Assembly (NCBI GenBank): GCA_020848905.1
Contig: JADLHG010000056.1
Span: 124,001-188,000, forward strand
Source of the DNA: Deltaproteobacteria bacterium
GTDB lineage: Bacteria > Myxococcota_A > Polyangia > GCA-2747355 > JADLHG01
Length of the DNA: 64,000 nucleotides
Direction: 5' to 3'
The notes beneath the pieces are model-generated. The model did not search any database. It was not told the DNA's origin and saw only the letters and a list, made by a program, of their open reading frames with translations. Shown here in pieces: positions 36,950 to 45,480 of the stretch; the stretch's first letter is position 1, and every line of letters begins with the position of its first letter. The position numbers were made by a program, and so were the translations under genes.

Positions 36950-37984
36950 ATGACGCCTCGTCTGTCTTTCGTTGCAGTGTTCTCTGGATCCGTGGTGGCC
37001 GCTTGCGGGTGCGCATCCACCAGACCCGCCGACGTGAGCGGGCTGAAGCGCAACCTGGACGAACTCGCCCAGCGAGAGGCGACGAATCAGCAGCGGATCG
37101 AGGATCTCAGCAATCGGCTCTTTCTCCTCGAGGACAAGGTGGACACGAACCGCGTGGCCGTGGAACGGCGGGGGCAGAGCGGCCCTCGGCTCCCGGTGGT
37201 GCGCATCAAGCCCCAGGACGTCGAGCAGGCTGATGATGACTCCGAGCGGAGCTCGGCGGGACGGGGTGACGGTGCGGCGGGGCAGGACGAAGGGAGCGAC
37301 GACGATGCCGCCCCCGCGCAGGAGGCCCTCCCCTCGCGTGGCGTCAGGCAGCGCGGCGCGGCGAACGGTCGGTCGGTCGTGTCGAACGAGGACGTCTACT
37401 ACCGCGGGGCCGCGACGGGTGGTGGGCCGCGGCCGGTGCTCCGCATCTATGGAGCCGGAAGCGGGGGCGCCTCGGTGAGCGGGACTTCGGGGCCCGACCC
37501 CTCGACGGTGCGGGAGAAACTGCCGGCAGCGCCGCTCGCCAAGGCCAAGGTGCCTGTCGGGCCGGCGAGAGCGGCCAAGGCCCAGGCGCTGCCCGGCGCC
37601 GCGGCCGGGGCGCAGGCGATGCATGCCTACGGGCAGGCCCTGGATCTCTACAAGGCGGGTCGGCAGGCCGAGGCGGCCAAGGCCCTGCGCGCCTTCGTCG
37701 TGAAGCACGCCGGCCACGCCTACGCGGACAACGCGCTCTACTGGCTCGGCGAGTGTCACTACGACCTGAAGCAGTACCGGCAGGCACTGGACCTCTTTCG
37801 CAAGGTGGTGCAGCACCACCCGTCGGGGAACAAGGCCCCCGACGCCCTGCTCAAGATGGGCTACTGCTACATGAACCTGAACGAGCGCACCAACGCGCGG
37901 TCGGTCCTGGCTCAGGTCGTGGAGATCTATCCCCAGAGCAAGGTCGCGCGCCTCGCCTCGCACACCCTTTCCAAACTGCAGTGA
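36950..37984 (+). CDS. CpoB/YbgF-like TPR lipoprotein
   Basis: A 344-residue exported protein. The ATG at 36950 has GGAGG nine bases before it; the signal ends in a lipobox (SVVAAC). A short coiled coil follows (KRNLDELAQREATNQQRIEDLSNRLFLLEDKV), as in the trimerising N-terminus of YbgF/CpoB. Then comes a disordered Gly/Ala/Asp-rich linker of about 130 residues, then three TPR hairpins at about 225-344 (YGQALDLYKAGRQAEAAKALRAF, ALYWLGECHYDLKQYRQAL). CpoB coordinates Tol-Pal with peptidoglycan synthesis in E. coli, where it is not lipidated. No tol or pal gene is adjacent, so a Tol-linked role is inference. The LysM gene follows 13 bp downstream. Confidence 0.85.
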   Translation: MTPRLSFVAVFSGSVVAACGCASTRPADVSGLKRNLDELAQREATNQQRIEDLSNRLFLLEDKVDTNRVAVERRGQSGPRLPVVRIKPQDVEQADDDSERSSAGRGDGAAGQDEGSDDDAAPAQEALPSRGVRQRGAANGRSVVSNEDVYYRGAATGGGPRPVLRIYGAGSGGASVSGTSGPDPSTVREKLPAAPLAKAKVPVGPARAAKAQALPGAAAGAQAMHAYGQALDLYKAGRQAEAAKALRAFVVKHAGHAYADNALYWLGECHYDLKQYRQALDLFRKVVQHHPSGNKAPDALLKMGYCYMNLNERTNARSVLAQVVEIYPQSKVARLASHTLSKLQ

Positions 37985-37997
37985 AGGTGGAGGGACC

Positions 37998-39275
37998 GTG
38001 AAGCTACGTTACGTCCTCGTCTCCGCGTGTTTTCCGAGCCTGGCCCTGGCCCAGGGTGTCTCCGTCCCCTCGGCTCCGGTCGCGCCCCCCTCTTCGCCGG
38101 CGGTGTCCGCCCCCGGCACACCGACGGTGCCGGCCCAGCCCACGTCGCCCACTGACTTTCCGGCCGTGCCCCCCTCGGCCATGCCCGGCTACGGCAAGGC
38201 CGGGGCGGCGGAGGATGGCGAGGGGGCGGCGAAGGCGCGCGGCCCGGTGGGCTACGAGGGCGGAGACAACGTGGTGGAGGGAGCGGAGCCTTCCCTGTAC
38301 GGCGGGCGGGAGCGCGGGGGGGCCGCCGCACGCCAGCTCCCGGCCTTCCACGTGGTACGCAAGGGCGACAGCCTGTGGAAGCTCTGCGATCACTACTACG
38401 GCGATCCCTGGGCGTGGCCGCAGCTCTGGGCGCACAACAAGACGATCACGAACCCCCACTGGATCTACCCGGGAGACCGCCTGCGCCTGATGGGGGGACA
38501 GGAGGGCGGTGGCGCGACGGCCAAGCGGGGCGACGGCATGGAGGTGATCCGCGCGGGCGATTCGCGCCGCTACGACCCGGGGCCGATCGTGCTGCACCAG
38601 ACCGGCTTTGCGGATCCCGTGGAGCTCGAGCAGGCCGGACACATCGCGGGGTCGGCGGAGGAGCGCATCCTGCTCACGGCCCAGAGCGAGATCTACGTGA
38701 AGGGCGGAGCGCGATTTCGCCCGCAGGTAGGGCAGAGCTACTCGATCTACAAGGTTCGCGGCGAGCTGCGGGACAGCCGCGGCAAACAGAAGCTAGGGCA
38801 TTTGGTGGAGATCCTGGGCACGGCGCGGGTGAAGCGCCTCAATCCGCAGGGCCTGGCCACCGCCGTGATCACGGAAGCCAACAACCCCATCGAGCGGGCT
38901 CACCTCGTGGGGCCCCTGCGCCGGACCTACCGCCAGCTTCCCGTCCGGGGGTCGGACAAGAACCTGGAGGCGCGGGTCGTGACGAGCATGCGGGACGGCA
39001 AGCACCTAGGGACCGACGAGCTGGTCTTCATCGACGCGGGCAGCAATCAAGGTGTGCAGGCCGGGCACCGCTTCCTCGTCGTGCGCCGCGGCGACGGATC
39101 GCGGAAGCTGCTCATGGACGAGGAGAAGGAGAAGGACGACAAGACCTACCCGATCGAGACGATTGCGGAGATCGGCGTGCTGGACGTGCGGCCCGGGGTC
39201 TCCATCGGCCTCGTCACGAGGGCGATCAAGGAACTCCGTCACGGAGACGCCGTGCGCCTGCGCCGAGGCTACTAA
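37998..39275 (+). CDS. Periplasmic LysM-domain protein
   Basis: A 425-residue secreted protein with a GTG start and GGAGG upstream. The signal peptide ends at SLALA-QG. A Pro/Ala-rich region of about 80 residues follows, then one LysM domain at about 114-160 (FHVVRKGDSLWKLCDHYYGDPWAWPQLW, WIYPGDRLRL), which binds peptidoglycan. The remaining 260 residues are beta-rich with repeated segments such as VGQSYSIYKV, DELVFIDAGSNQGVQAGHRFLVVRRGDG and GVSIGLVTRAIKELRHGDAV. The last resemble the MreC-like or flagellar-FlgT-like barrel domains seen after LysM in other deltaproteobacterial proteins. It lies 13 bp after the CpoB-like gene and so acts in the same envelope context. Its target is unknown. 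Confidence 0.88.
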   Translation: MKLRYVLVSACFPSLALAQGVSVPSAPVAPPSSPAVSAPGTPTVPAQPTSPTDFPAVPPSAMPGYGKAGAAEDGEGAAKARGPVGYEGGDNVVEGAEPSLYGGRERGGAAARQLPAFHVVRKGDSLWKLCDHYYGDPWAWPQLWAHNKTITNPHWIYPGDRLRLMGGQEGGGATAKRGDGMEVIRAGDSRRYDPGPIVLHQTGFADPVELEQAGHIAGSAEERILLTAQSEIYVKGGARFRPQVGQSYSIYKVRGELRDSRGKQKLGHLVEILGTARVKRLNPQGLATAVITEANNPIERAHLVGPLRRTYRQLPVRGSDKNLEARVVTSMRDGKHLGTDELVFIDAGSNQGVQAGHRFLVVRRGDGSRKLLMDEEKEKDDKTYPIETIAEIGVLDVRPGVSIGLVTRAIKELRHGDAVRLRRGY

Positions 39276-39375
39276 CCGACCGAGGCGCCGCGCCTGCGCG
39301 GTGAGGCCGACCCTCCTTCTTTCACGCCCGAAGCCCTCCCCGCAACACCCCGCCCGACGCTTCCGACATCCGCCC

Positions 39376-40416
39376 ATGACGCGACGCGAACAGGCTCTCT
39401 GGCTGGCCCTCGCGGTGGGGCCGCATCGATCTGCCCACGCTCTGCGCGACCTCTCCGGCGCGGATCCCGACCTCCTCCTCGAGACCGCCTGGCCTACTCG
39501 GGCGGAGATCGCTGGCTGGCATCCGGCTCCCGACCGCCCGGGCGAGCTCCTAGATCGGATGGACCGCCTTCTCCGGGGTTTGGCCCGCCGCGGGGCCAGG
39601 GCGCTGCTCGCCACGGATCCCGACTACCCCCCGCCGCTGCTGGCCCGCCTCCCGTCCCCGCCCGCCGTGCTGTTCGTGCAAGGCCGGATCCCGGCGCGAC
39701 CGGTCGTGGCTGTCGTGGGCTCGCGGGCTGCCGGTCCTCGTGGGGTGGGCCTGGCGACCGACCTCGGTCGGGAGCTCGGGATGGCGGGCTATCTCGTGCT
39801 CTCCGGCGGCGCCCTGGGCATCGACGCTGCGGCGCATGCCGGAGCGCTCGAGGCGGGGGCACCGACCGTGGCGGTGCTGGGCTCGGGGCTCGACCGGCTC
39901 TACCCAGAACGGAACCGCCAGCTGTTCGAGGCCGCGTCGCAGGCCGGCGCCCTGGTTACGCCGCATCTTCCGCACGAGCCCCCCCGCGCAAGAAATTTTC
40001 CTAGTAGAAACAGATTGATAGCTGCGTGGGGAGTCGCGCTGGTGGTCGTGGAGGCCCGGCGGCGATCAGGGGCCCTCCTCACGGCGAGCTATGCTAAATC
40101 ATGCGGCATTCCAGTCTATGCCGCGCCAGGGACACCGGGCACCGCGGCGCTTCTCCGATCCGGGGCGGGACTGGTCACCGGAGCGAAAGATGTGGTAGGG
40201 GTCATCTCCGGCGCGCGGCCCGCCGTCTCCTCCCATCCTATTATGGATGTGCTGGAGCAGGAGGTCCTGGCGCTGCTAGCCGGTGGGCCGCTGACAGTGG
40301 ATGAGGTGGCCAGCGCGGCGCGGATTCGTCCGGGTGCCGCGGCGGCCGTTCTCGTCCGGCTGCAGCTCGCGGCCTTCGTGGTGTGCGCACCCGGAGGGCG
40401 GTACGCGAGAACGTGA
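39376..40416 (+). CDS. dprA: DNA-processing protein DprA
   Basis: Loads RecA on incoming single-stranded DNA during natural transformation; 346 residues. Rossmann-fold motifs: VAVVGSRAAGPRG, LSGGALGIDAAAH, VAVLGSGLDRLYP, the signature FPSRNRLIAAW, and the C-terminal APGTPGTAAL region. A winged-helix-like C-terminus follows (about 285-346, VLEQEVLALLAGGPLTVDEVASAARI). An ARNFPSRNRLI stretch at 39991-40020 uses AT-rich, otherwise rare codons (see findings). The ATG has no clear ribosome binding site. topA follows after 49 bp, a common pairing. Competence itself is not shown by the rest of the window. Confidence 0.95.
   Translation: MTRREQALWLALAVGPHRSAHALRDLSGADPDLLLETAWPTRAEIAGWHPAPDRPGELLDRMDRLLRGLARRGARALLATDPDYPPPLLARLPSPPAVLFVQGRIPARPVVAVVGSRAAGPRGVGLATDLGRELGMAGYLVLSGGALGIDAAAHAGALEAGAPTVAVLGSGLDRLYPERNRQLFEAASQAGALVTPHLPHEPPRARNFPSRNRLIAAWGVALVVVEARRRSGALLTASYAKSCGIPVYAAPGTPGTAALLRSGAGLVTGAKDVVGVISGARPAVSSHPIMDVLEQEVLALLAGGPLTVDEVASAARIRPGAAAAVLVRLQLAAFVVCAPGGRYART
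39991..40020 (+). other. AT-rich rare-codon island in dprA
   Basis: Ten codons with 8 G/C of 30 bases, including AGA three times, ATA, TTG, AGT, AAT and TTT, in a gene that is otherwise strongly GC-ending. It covers the most conserved DprA motif. Confidence 0.85.
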
Positions 40417-40465
40417 GAGGCGCCCCGGGAGCTCCGAAGTTCCGAGGAGAGTGAGTCGCAAAGCC

Positions 40466-42805
40466 ATGCCGAAGTCCCTAGTCATCGTCGAGTCGCCAGC
40501 CAAGGCGAAGACCATCAAGAAGTACCTCGGGGCCGACTTCTCGGTGAAGGCCTCCGTGGGTCACGTCAAGGACCTCCCGAAGAGCAAGATGGGGGTAGAC
40601 GTGGAGCACGACTTCGCGCCCCAGTATGTTGCTATTCGAGGAAAGGCAAAGATTATCACAGAGATAAAGAAGGCTTCTAAAGAAGTAGATTACGTATTCC
40701 TCGGGCCTGACCCGGATCGCGAGGGCGAGGCCATCGCCTGGCACATCGCCGACGAGGTGCGGTCGGTCAACCCGAACATCCAGCGGGTGCTCTTCAACGA
40801 GATCACCAAGAACGGGGTCACCAGGGCCATCGAGCACCCCGTCCCGCTGGACGCCCGGAAGTACGACGCCCAGCAGGCACGCCGCATCCTGGACCGGCTG
40901 GTGGGCTACGAGATCAGCCCCATCCTCTGGAAGAAGGTCAAGCGAGGCCTGTCGGCCGGCCGTGTGCAGTCGGTAGCCGTCCGGCTGATCGTGGACCGCG
41001 AGCGCGAGATCCGAGCCTTCGTGGCCGTCGAGTACTGGAGTATCGCCTGCGACGTGGAGACGCTGCAGGCCGCGCCCTTCGAGATCCGCCTCGTGCAGGT
41101 GGACGGGAAGAAGGCGGACCTGTCTGATAGCGCCGGGGCCGAGGAGGTGGCGGAGGGCCTTCGCCAGGCCGCTTATCGCGTCACCGAGGTCACGCGCAAG
41201 GAGCGCAAGCGCCGGCCGCCGCCCCCCTTCATCACGTCTAAGCTTCAGCAGGAGGCAGCGCGCAAGCTGCGCTTCACGCCGAAGCGCACCATGGCGCTGG
41301 CCCAGCGGCTTTACGAGGGGGTCGAGCTCGGCAAGGAAGGGGCCGTCGGTCTCATCACCTACATGCGTACCGACTCGACGCGGATCTCGGACGAGGCCGT
41401 GGGGGCCGTGCGAGAGCTCATCAGCACCCGGTACGGGGAGCGGTACCTGCCCGAGAAGCCCATCGTCTATAAGAGCAGCAAGTCGGCGCAGGACGCCCAC
41501 GAGGCGATCCGCCCGGCGGATTTGCAGTACGATCCCGAACGGGTGCGCAAGCTCCTCGTGGATCCGCTCGAGGCCAAGAAGTCGCCCAAGGCCCGGGAGG
41601 CCGAAGAGCTCCTCAAGCTCTACTCGCTCATCTGGGCCCGCTTCGTGGCGTGCCAGATGAACGCGGCGATCTACGACCAGACGGCGGTGGACGTGACGGC
41701 GGGGCGCTGTCTGCTGCGGGCTACCGGCCAGATCCTCCGCTTCGACGGCTACCAGGCCGCGTACGAGGAGGCCGCCGAGGAGGACGGGAGCGGCGGGCGC
41801 GAGGGGGACCGGGTGCTCCCCGACGTGAAGGAGGGGGAGGATCTACGGCTCCTCGCGGTCAAACCGGAGCAGCACTTCACGCAGCCGCCGCCGCGCTTTT
41901 CCGAGGCGTCGCTCGTGAAGGAGCTGGAGGAGAAGGGGATCGGTCGCCCCTCCACGTATGCCAGCATCCTGAGCACGATCCAGGACCGGGAGTACGTCGA
42001 GAAGCGGGAAGGGCGGCTCCACCCCACCGAGCTCGGGGAGCTCGTGAACGACCTGCTCTGCGAGAGCTTCTCTCAGGTCGTGAACGTGGAGTTCACGGCG
42101 AACATGGAGCAGCAGCTCGACCTGATCGAGGAGGGGCACGCCGACTGGGTGGCCCTGCTGCGCACCTTCTACGAAGGGTTCTCCTCCGCCGTCGAGCAGG
42201 CGAAGGTCCAGATGCGCGACGTGCGCAAGGAGGAGATCCCGACCGAGCACACCTGCGAGAAGTGCGGCGCCACGATGGTGATCAAGTGGGGGCGCAACGG
42301 CAAGTTCCTGGCCTGCTCGGGCTACCCCGAGTGCAAGAACACCAAGGAGTTCCGCACCACGGCGGAGGGCAAGGTAGAGGTCGTGGCCCAGGCGGTGACC
42401 GACGAGGTCTGCGACGCCTGCGGGGCTCCGATGACGATCAAGAATGGCCGCTTTGGCTCCTTCCTGGCCTGCACGCGCTACCCGGACTGCAAGACGACCC
42501 GAGCCATCTCGCTCGGCCTCGGCTGCCCGCTCGAGGGGTGCGGAGGGTTCGTCACCGAGAAGCGCTCCAAGCGGGGCAAGGTATTCTACGGCTGCTCGAA
42601 CTATTCCAAGACGGGCTGTGGTTTCGTGAGCTGGGACCGGCCGATACCCGAGCCGTGTCCGCAGTGCGGTGCCACGTATCTGTTGAAGAAGCAGACGCGG
42701 CAGGGCGTTCGAATCTACTGTCACAGCAAGGAGTGCGGCTACGCGCGGGTCGAGGGCGAGGCCGAAGGGGACGGGACGGGCGCGGCCGAGAAATCCGCCG
42801 GCTGA
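40466..42805 (+). CDS. topA: DNA topoisomerase I
   Basis: Type IA topoisomerase that relaxes negative supercoils; 779 residues. TOPRIM domain at the N-terminus (LVIVESPAKAKTIKKYLG, DPDREGEAIAWHI), then the toroid with SAGRVQSVAVRLIVDRE and catalytic Tyr299 in LITYMRTDSTR, then GIGRPSTYASI. At the C-terminus are four zinc-finger modules with paired cysteines (CEKCGATM...CSGYPEC, CDACGAPM...CTRYPDC, CPLEGCGGF...C, CPQCGATY...CHSKEC). The ATG at 40466 gives the standard MPKSLVIVESP N-terminus. Bases 40625-40696 are an AT-rich rare-codon patch. It lies 49 bp after dprA and 25 bp before trmFO, a gene order seen in many bacteria. Confidence 0.97.
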   Translation: MPKSLVIVESPAKAKTIKKYLGADFSVKASVGHVKDLPKSKMGVDVEHDFAPQYVAIRGKAKIITEIKKASKEVDYVFLGPDPDREGEAIAWHIADEVRSVNPNIQRVLFNEITKNGVTRAIEHPVPLDARKYDAQQARRILDRLVGYEISPILWKKVKRGLSAGRVQSVAVRLIVDREREIRAFVAVEYWSIACDVETLQAAPFEIRLVQVDGKKADLSDSAGAEEVAEGLRQAAYRVTEVTRKERKRRPPPPFITSKLQQEAARKLRFTPKRTMALAQRLYEGVELGKEGAVGLITYMRTDSTRISDEAVGAVRELISTRYGERYLPEKPIVYKSSKSAQDAHEAIRPADLQYDPERVRKLLVDPLEAKKSPKAREAEELLKLYSLIWARFVACQMNAAIYDQTAVDVTAGRCLLRATGQILRFDGYQAAYEEAAEEDGSGGREGDRVLPDVKEGEDLRLLAVKPEQHFTQPPPRFSEASLVKELEEKGIGRPSTYASILSTIQDREYVEKREGRLHPTELGELVNDLLCESFSQVVNVEFTANMEQQLDLIEEGHADWVALLRTFYEGFSSAVEQAKVQMRDVRKEEIPTEHTCEKCGATMVIKWGRNGKFLACSGYPECKNTKEFRTTAEGKVEVVAQAVTDEVCDACGAPMTIKNGRFGSFLACTRYPDCKTTRAISLGLGCPLEGCGGFVTEKRSKRGKVFYGCSNYSKTGCGFVSWDRPIPEPCPQCGATYLLKKQTRQGVRIYCHSKECGYARVEGEAEGDGTGAAEKSAG
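40625..40696 (+). other. AT-rich rare-codon island in topA
   Basis: Twenty-four codons with about 25 G/C of 72 bases (35 percent), including ATA, GTA, ACA, TCT, AAA, GGA and CGA, inside the TOPRIM domain. Flanking codons are nearly all GC-ending. Confidence 0.85.
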
Positions 42806-42830
42806 GCCCGCACCGGGGCGAGAGGCAGTC

Positions 42831-44195
42831 GTGGAAGCTCCACGGGTGACCGTGATCGGTGGGGGCCTCGCGGGGAGCGAAGCCGCGTATCAGCTGCTGA
42901 GAGCCGGCTTCGCGGTGGACCTCGTGGAGGCGAGGCCTGCGGTGCAGAGCCCCGCCCACGCGTCGCTCCTCTGCGCCGAGATGGTCTGCACGAACTCGCT
43001 CCGTTCGGATGCCGAGGACACCGCTCCCGGGCTGCTCAAGGACGAGATGCGACGGGTGGGCTCCTTGCTCCTCGCGAGCGCGGATGCGACGCGCGTCCCT
43101 GCCGGCACCGCGCTGGCGGTGGACCGCTGGGCCTTCGCATGGACGGTGACGGCGTCGCTGCTGGCTCACCCGCGGCTCCACCTGCGCCGGCACGCGGTCG
43201 AACGCCTGCCGGAGGGGCCGACGGTGCTGGCGAGCGGGCCGCTCACCGCGCCCGCCCTCGCCGCACACCTCGGCGAGCAGCTCGGCGGAGGCCTCCACTT
43301 CTACGACGCCATCGCGCCGATCGTGGAGGCCGACTCCATCGACTGGAGCCGCGTCTTTCGGGGCGAACGGCGAGACGCCGACAGCCGCGACTACGTGAAC
43401 TGCCCCCTCGACCGCCCGGCCTACGACCGTCTCGTGGCGGGCCTGCGCTCGGCGGAGCGCGTTCCGCCGCACCCCTTCGAGGAGGAGCGCTTCTTCGAGG
43501 GGTGCCTGCCGGTGGAGGTGATGGCGGCGCGCGGGGACGACGTGCTGGCCTTCGGACCCCTGCGGCCCGTCGGGCTCACGGACCCCCGCACGGGTGAGCG
43601 CCCCTACGCCGTCGTGCAGCTCCGCGCCGAGGACGAGGCGCAGACCTGCTACAACCTGGTGGGCTTCCAGACCCGGCTGACCCACCCCGAACAGCGTCGC
43701 GTCTTTCGCCAGATCCCGGGGCTCGAGCAGGCCGAGTTCTCGCGGCTGGGATCGATTCACCGCAACTCGTATCTGGACGCGCCGCGCGTGCTGGGCCCCC
43801 GGGCAGAGCTCACGGCGCGGCCCCTGGTGCGGGCGGCGGGCCAGCTCGCGGGGGTCGAGGGCTACCTCGAGTCCGGAGCGCTGGGGCTGGTCGTCGGGCT
43901 GCTCCTCGCGGCAGACCTGCGCGGGGCCACCCTGGCACCTCCGCCGGGCACGACGGCCCTCGGGGCGCTGCTCCGTCACGTGACCCGCAGGCGCGGCCGA
44001 CTCGAGCGGTACGAGCCGTCGAACGTCATCTTCGGGCTGCTCCCCGAGGCGGAGTCGCGGATTCGAGACAAACGGCGGCGGCGCGTCGCGATCCGAGAGC
44101 GTGCGCTTCAGGACCTGGACCGCTGGCTCGTCGAGCTTCACGACGCGCTACCTGAGCTCGGGCGGGCGGAGTCTCCGGCCCACGCGAGGGTGTAG
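42831..44195 (+). CDS. trmFO: Methylenetetrahydrofolate-tRNA-(uracil-5-)-methyltransferase TrmFO
   Basis: Folate/FAD-dependent enzyme that makes ribothymidine at position 54 of tRNAs; 454 residues. N-terminal FAD-binding VTVIGGGLAGSEAAYQLLRAG, CAEMVCTNSLRSD signature, PAGTALAVDR, LHFYDAIAPIVEADSID, FFEGCLPVEVMA, GFQTRLTHPEQRRVFR, and C-terminal VEGYLESGALGLVVGLL. GTG start with GAGAGG upstream. It lies directly after topA, the usual neighbour, and 3 bp before the PilZ-like gene. Confidence 0.96.
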   Translation: MEAPRVTVIGGGLAGSEAAYQLLRAGFAVDLVEARPAVQSPAHASLLCAEMVCTNSLRSDAEDTAPGLLKDEMRRVGSLLLASADATRVPAGTALAVDRWAFAWTVTASLLAHPRLHLRRHAVERLPEGPTVLASGPLTAPALAAHLGEQLGGGLHFYDAIAPIVEADSIDWSRVFRGERRDADSRDYVNCPLDRPAYDRLVAGLRSAERVPPHPFEEERFFEGCLPVEVMAARGDDVLAFGPLRPVGLTDPRTGERPYAVVQLRAEDEAQTCYNLVGFQTRLTHPEQRRVFRQIPGLEQAEFSRLGSIHRNSYLDAPRVLGPRAELTARPLVRAAGQLAGVEGYLESGALGLVVGLLLAADLRGATLAPPPGTTALGALLRHVTRRRGRLERYEPSNVIFGLLPEAESRIRDKRRRRVAIRERALQDLDRWLVELHDALPELGRAESPAHARV

Positions 44196-44198
44196 GAC

Positions 44199-44522
44199 GT
44201 GGCGCGCGGTCGGTCCACCGGCGGAGGCGAGCGGCGCAGACTCCCGCGCAGCCAGGCGCGGCTGGCGGTAGTGGAGCTCCGAGGCAATCAGCGGGTCCCG
44301 CGCACGGCGAGCCGCTTTGGGGTCGGAGGCTTCTTTCTGGAGCTCCCCGTGGCGGAGGTCGTCGTCGGCCAGCTCGTGGTGGTGGAGTTCGCGGCGCCCG
44401 ACGGCCCGCTCCGCGTGACCGGAGAGGTGGTCTACGTGAGCGACGCCGGGGCGGGCGTTCGCATGACGCGCGTGGACTGGCGAAGGCTGCAGGCCTTGCT
44501 CGACCGGCTCGCGCCTACTTGA
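44199..44522 (+). CDS. Small PilZ-like domain protein
   Basis: A 107-residue protein with the size and pattern of a stand-alone PilZ domain, a cyclic-di-GMP receptor. The N-terminal arginine motif is present (RRLPR, matching RxxxR). The second motif, usually D/N-x-S-x-x-G, reads TASRFG, so the Asp/Asn is Thr and binding may be weakened or lost. Beta strands follow (GGFFLELPVAEVVVGQLVVVEF, LRVTGEVVYVSDAGAGVRMTRV). GTG start 3 bp after trmFO suggests cotranscription. Its end overlaps the convergent gene by 8 bases. A PilZ-fold protein is likely; nucleotide binding is unproven. Confidence 0.75.
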   Translation: MARGRSTGGGERRRLPRSQARLAVVELRGNQRVPRTASRFGVGGFFLELPVAEVVVGQLVVVEFAAPDGPLRVTGEVVYVSDAGAGVRMTRVDWRRLQALLDRLAPT

Positions 44523-45480
44523 TGATCCCCTTGCGCCGGAGCTCGAGGAAGCGGCCCCAGCCGAAGATCAAGGGATGCCGCCGCTCGCGCTCGGTGAGCT
44601 CTAGACGAACGCCGTGATTGCGCTCGAGCTTGTCGAGCTCGATTTGCAGCCAGTCGTCCACCGTGAGCGCGAACTTGGGCCAGCGCAGCACGCCGCGCCG
44701 ACGGCTCCGCGCGAGGAAGCGCTCCGTGCGGCGGCGGCTCGCGGCGTCGGGGAGGTCGTGGCGGTAGGTGGCGCCGGTGCGGAGCGGTGCGCCTCGGCGC
44801 ACGGCGTGGTGCGCGAGCGCCAGGGCGAAGACCTCGCGGTAGTAGTCCCTGTCCCCGGAGACGAGCTTGTCGATCTTGGTCGGCTCGGCGATGCGCTGCT
44901 CCCCGAGGTAGGAGAGGCCGAGCACCTCGCCGACCGCCTGGTCCAGGGTGAAGGTCTCGGGGAGGCGCGCGAGCGCGTGGGGGACGAGCGCGAGCACGGC
45001 GCGTTCGAGTCCGTCTACCACCTGCGCCTCGACCTGCGCGTCGCGGGCGTACGCCAAGAGGACGCGCTTGCTGAAGCGCCCGAGGTGATAGATGTCGTCG
45101 GCCTCGGCGGAGGTCTGGCGGCGGAACTGGTCGAGGGAGAGTACGGAGTACTTGCAGCGGAGCGGTGGCCCGTCGGACGACGCGACGGTTGCGTAGTAGA
45201 TGTTCGGCGGGACGACGAGGTTGAGCGCCGCTTGCAGAAGGTCGCCGTGGAAGCGGCGGAGATGGTCGGTGAGCAGGAAGAAGTCGTGGAGCCCCGAGCG
45301 GGTCGCATCGCCGGCAGACAGGCGCGAGCCGTAGAGGACGACGGCCGCGAGCTCGGCGCCGTGGTTTCGACGGAACAGCTCGACGAAGCGCAGCGCTTCG
45401 GGGGGGGCGGGGGCCAGAAGGCCGTTCCGGAGGGCGGTGCGGAGGTCGCGGCCGTGGTCTCCGGTAGGGGGCGAGCTCAT
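44515..45480 (-). CDS. Nucleotidyltransferase-like protein of unknown role
   Basis: A 321-residue soluble protein, no signal peptide. Near residues 30-60 the segment AELAAVVLYGSRLSAGDATRSGLHDFFLLTD recalls the nucleotidyltransferase core (GS followed by an acidic pair), but the usual SDxD acidic pair is replaced by HDFF, so activity is doubtful. Later parts are helical, with HLGRFSKRVLLAYA, LGLSYLGEQRIAEPTKIDKLVSGDRDYYREVF and a basic C-terminus ending LELRRKGIIK. I do not recognise a named family. The ATG overlaps the stop of the cytochrome-like lipoprotein gene by four bases (ATGA), and that gene overlaps the 84-residue protein in the same way, so the three form a tight operon read leftward from 46486. 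Confidence 0.7.
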   Translation of the reverse strand: MSSPPTGDHGRDLRTALRNGLLAPAPPEALRFVELFRRNHGAELAAVVLYGSRLSAGDATRSGLHDFFLLTDHLRRFHGDLLQAALNLVVPPNIYYATVASSDGPPLRCKYSVLSLDQFRRQTSAEADDIYHLGRFSKRVLLAYARDAQVEAQVVDGLERAVLALVPHALARLPETFTLDQAVGEVLGLSYLGEQRIAEPTKIDKLVSGDRDYYREVFALALAHHAVRRGAPLRTGATYRHDLPDAASRRRTERFLARSRRRGVLRWPKFALTVDDWLQIELDKLERNHGVRLELTERERRHPLIFGWGRFLELRRKGIIK

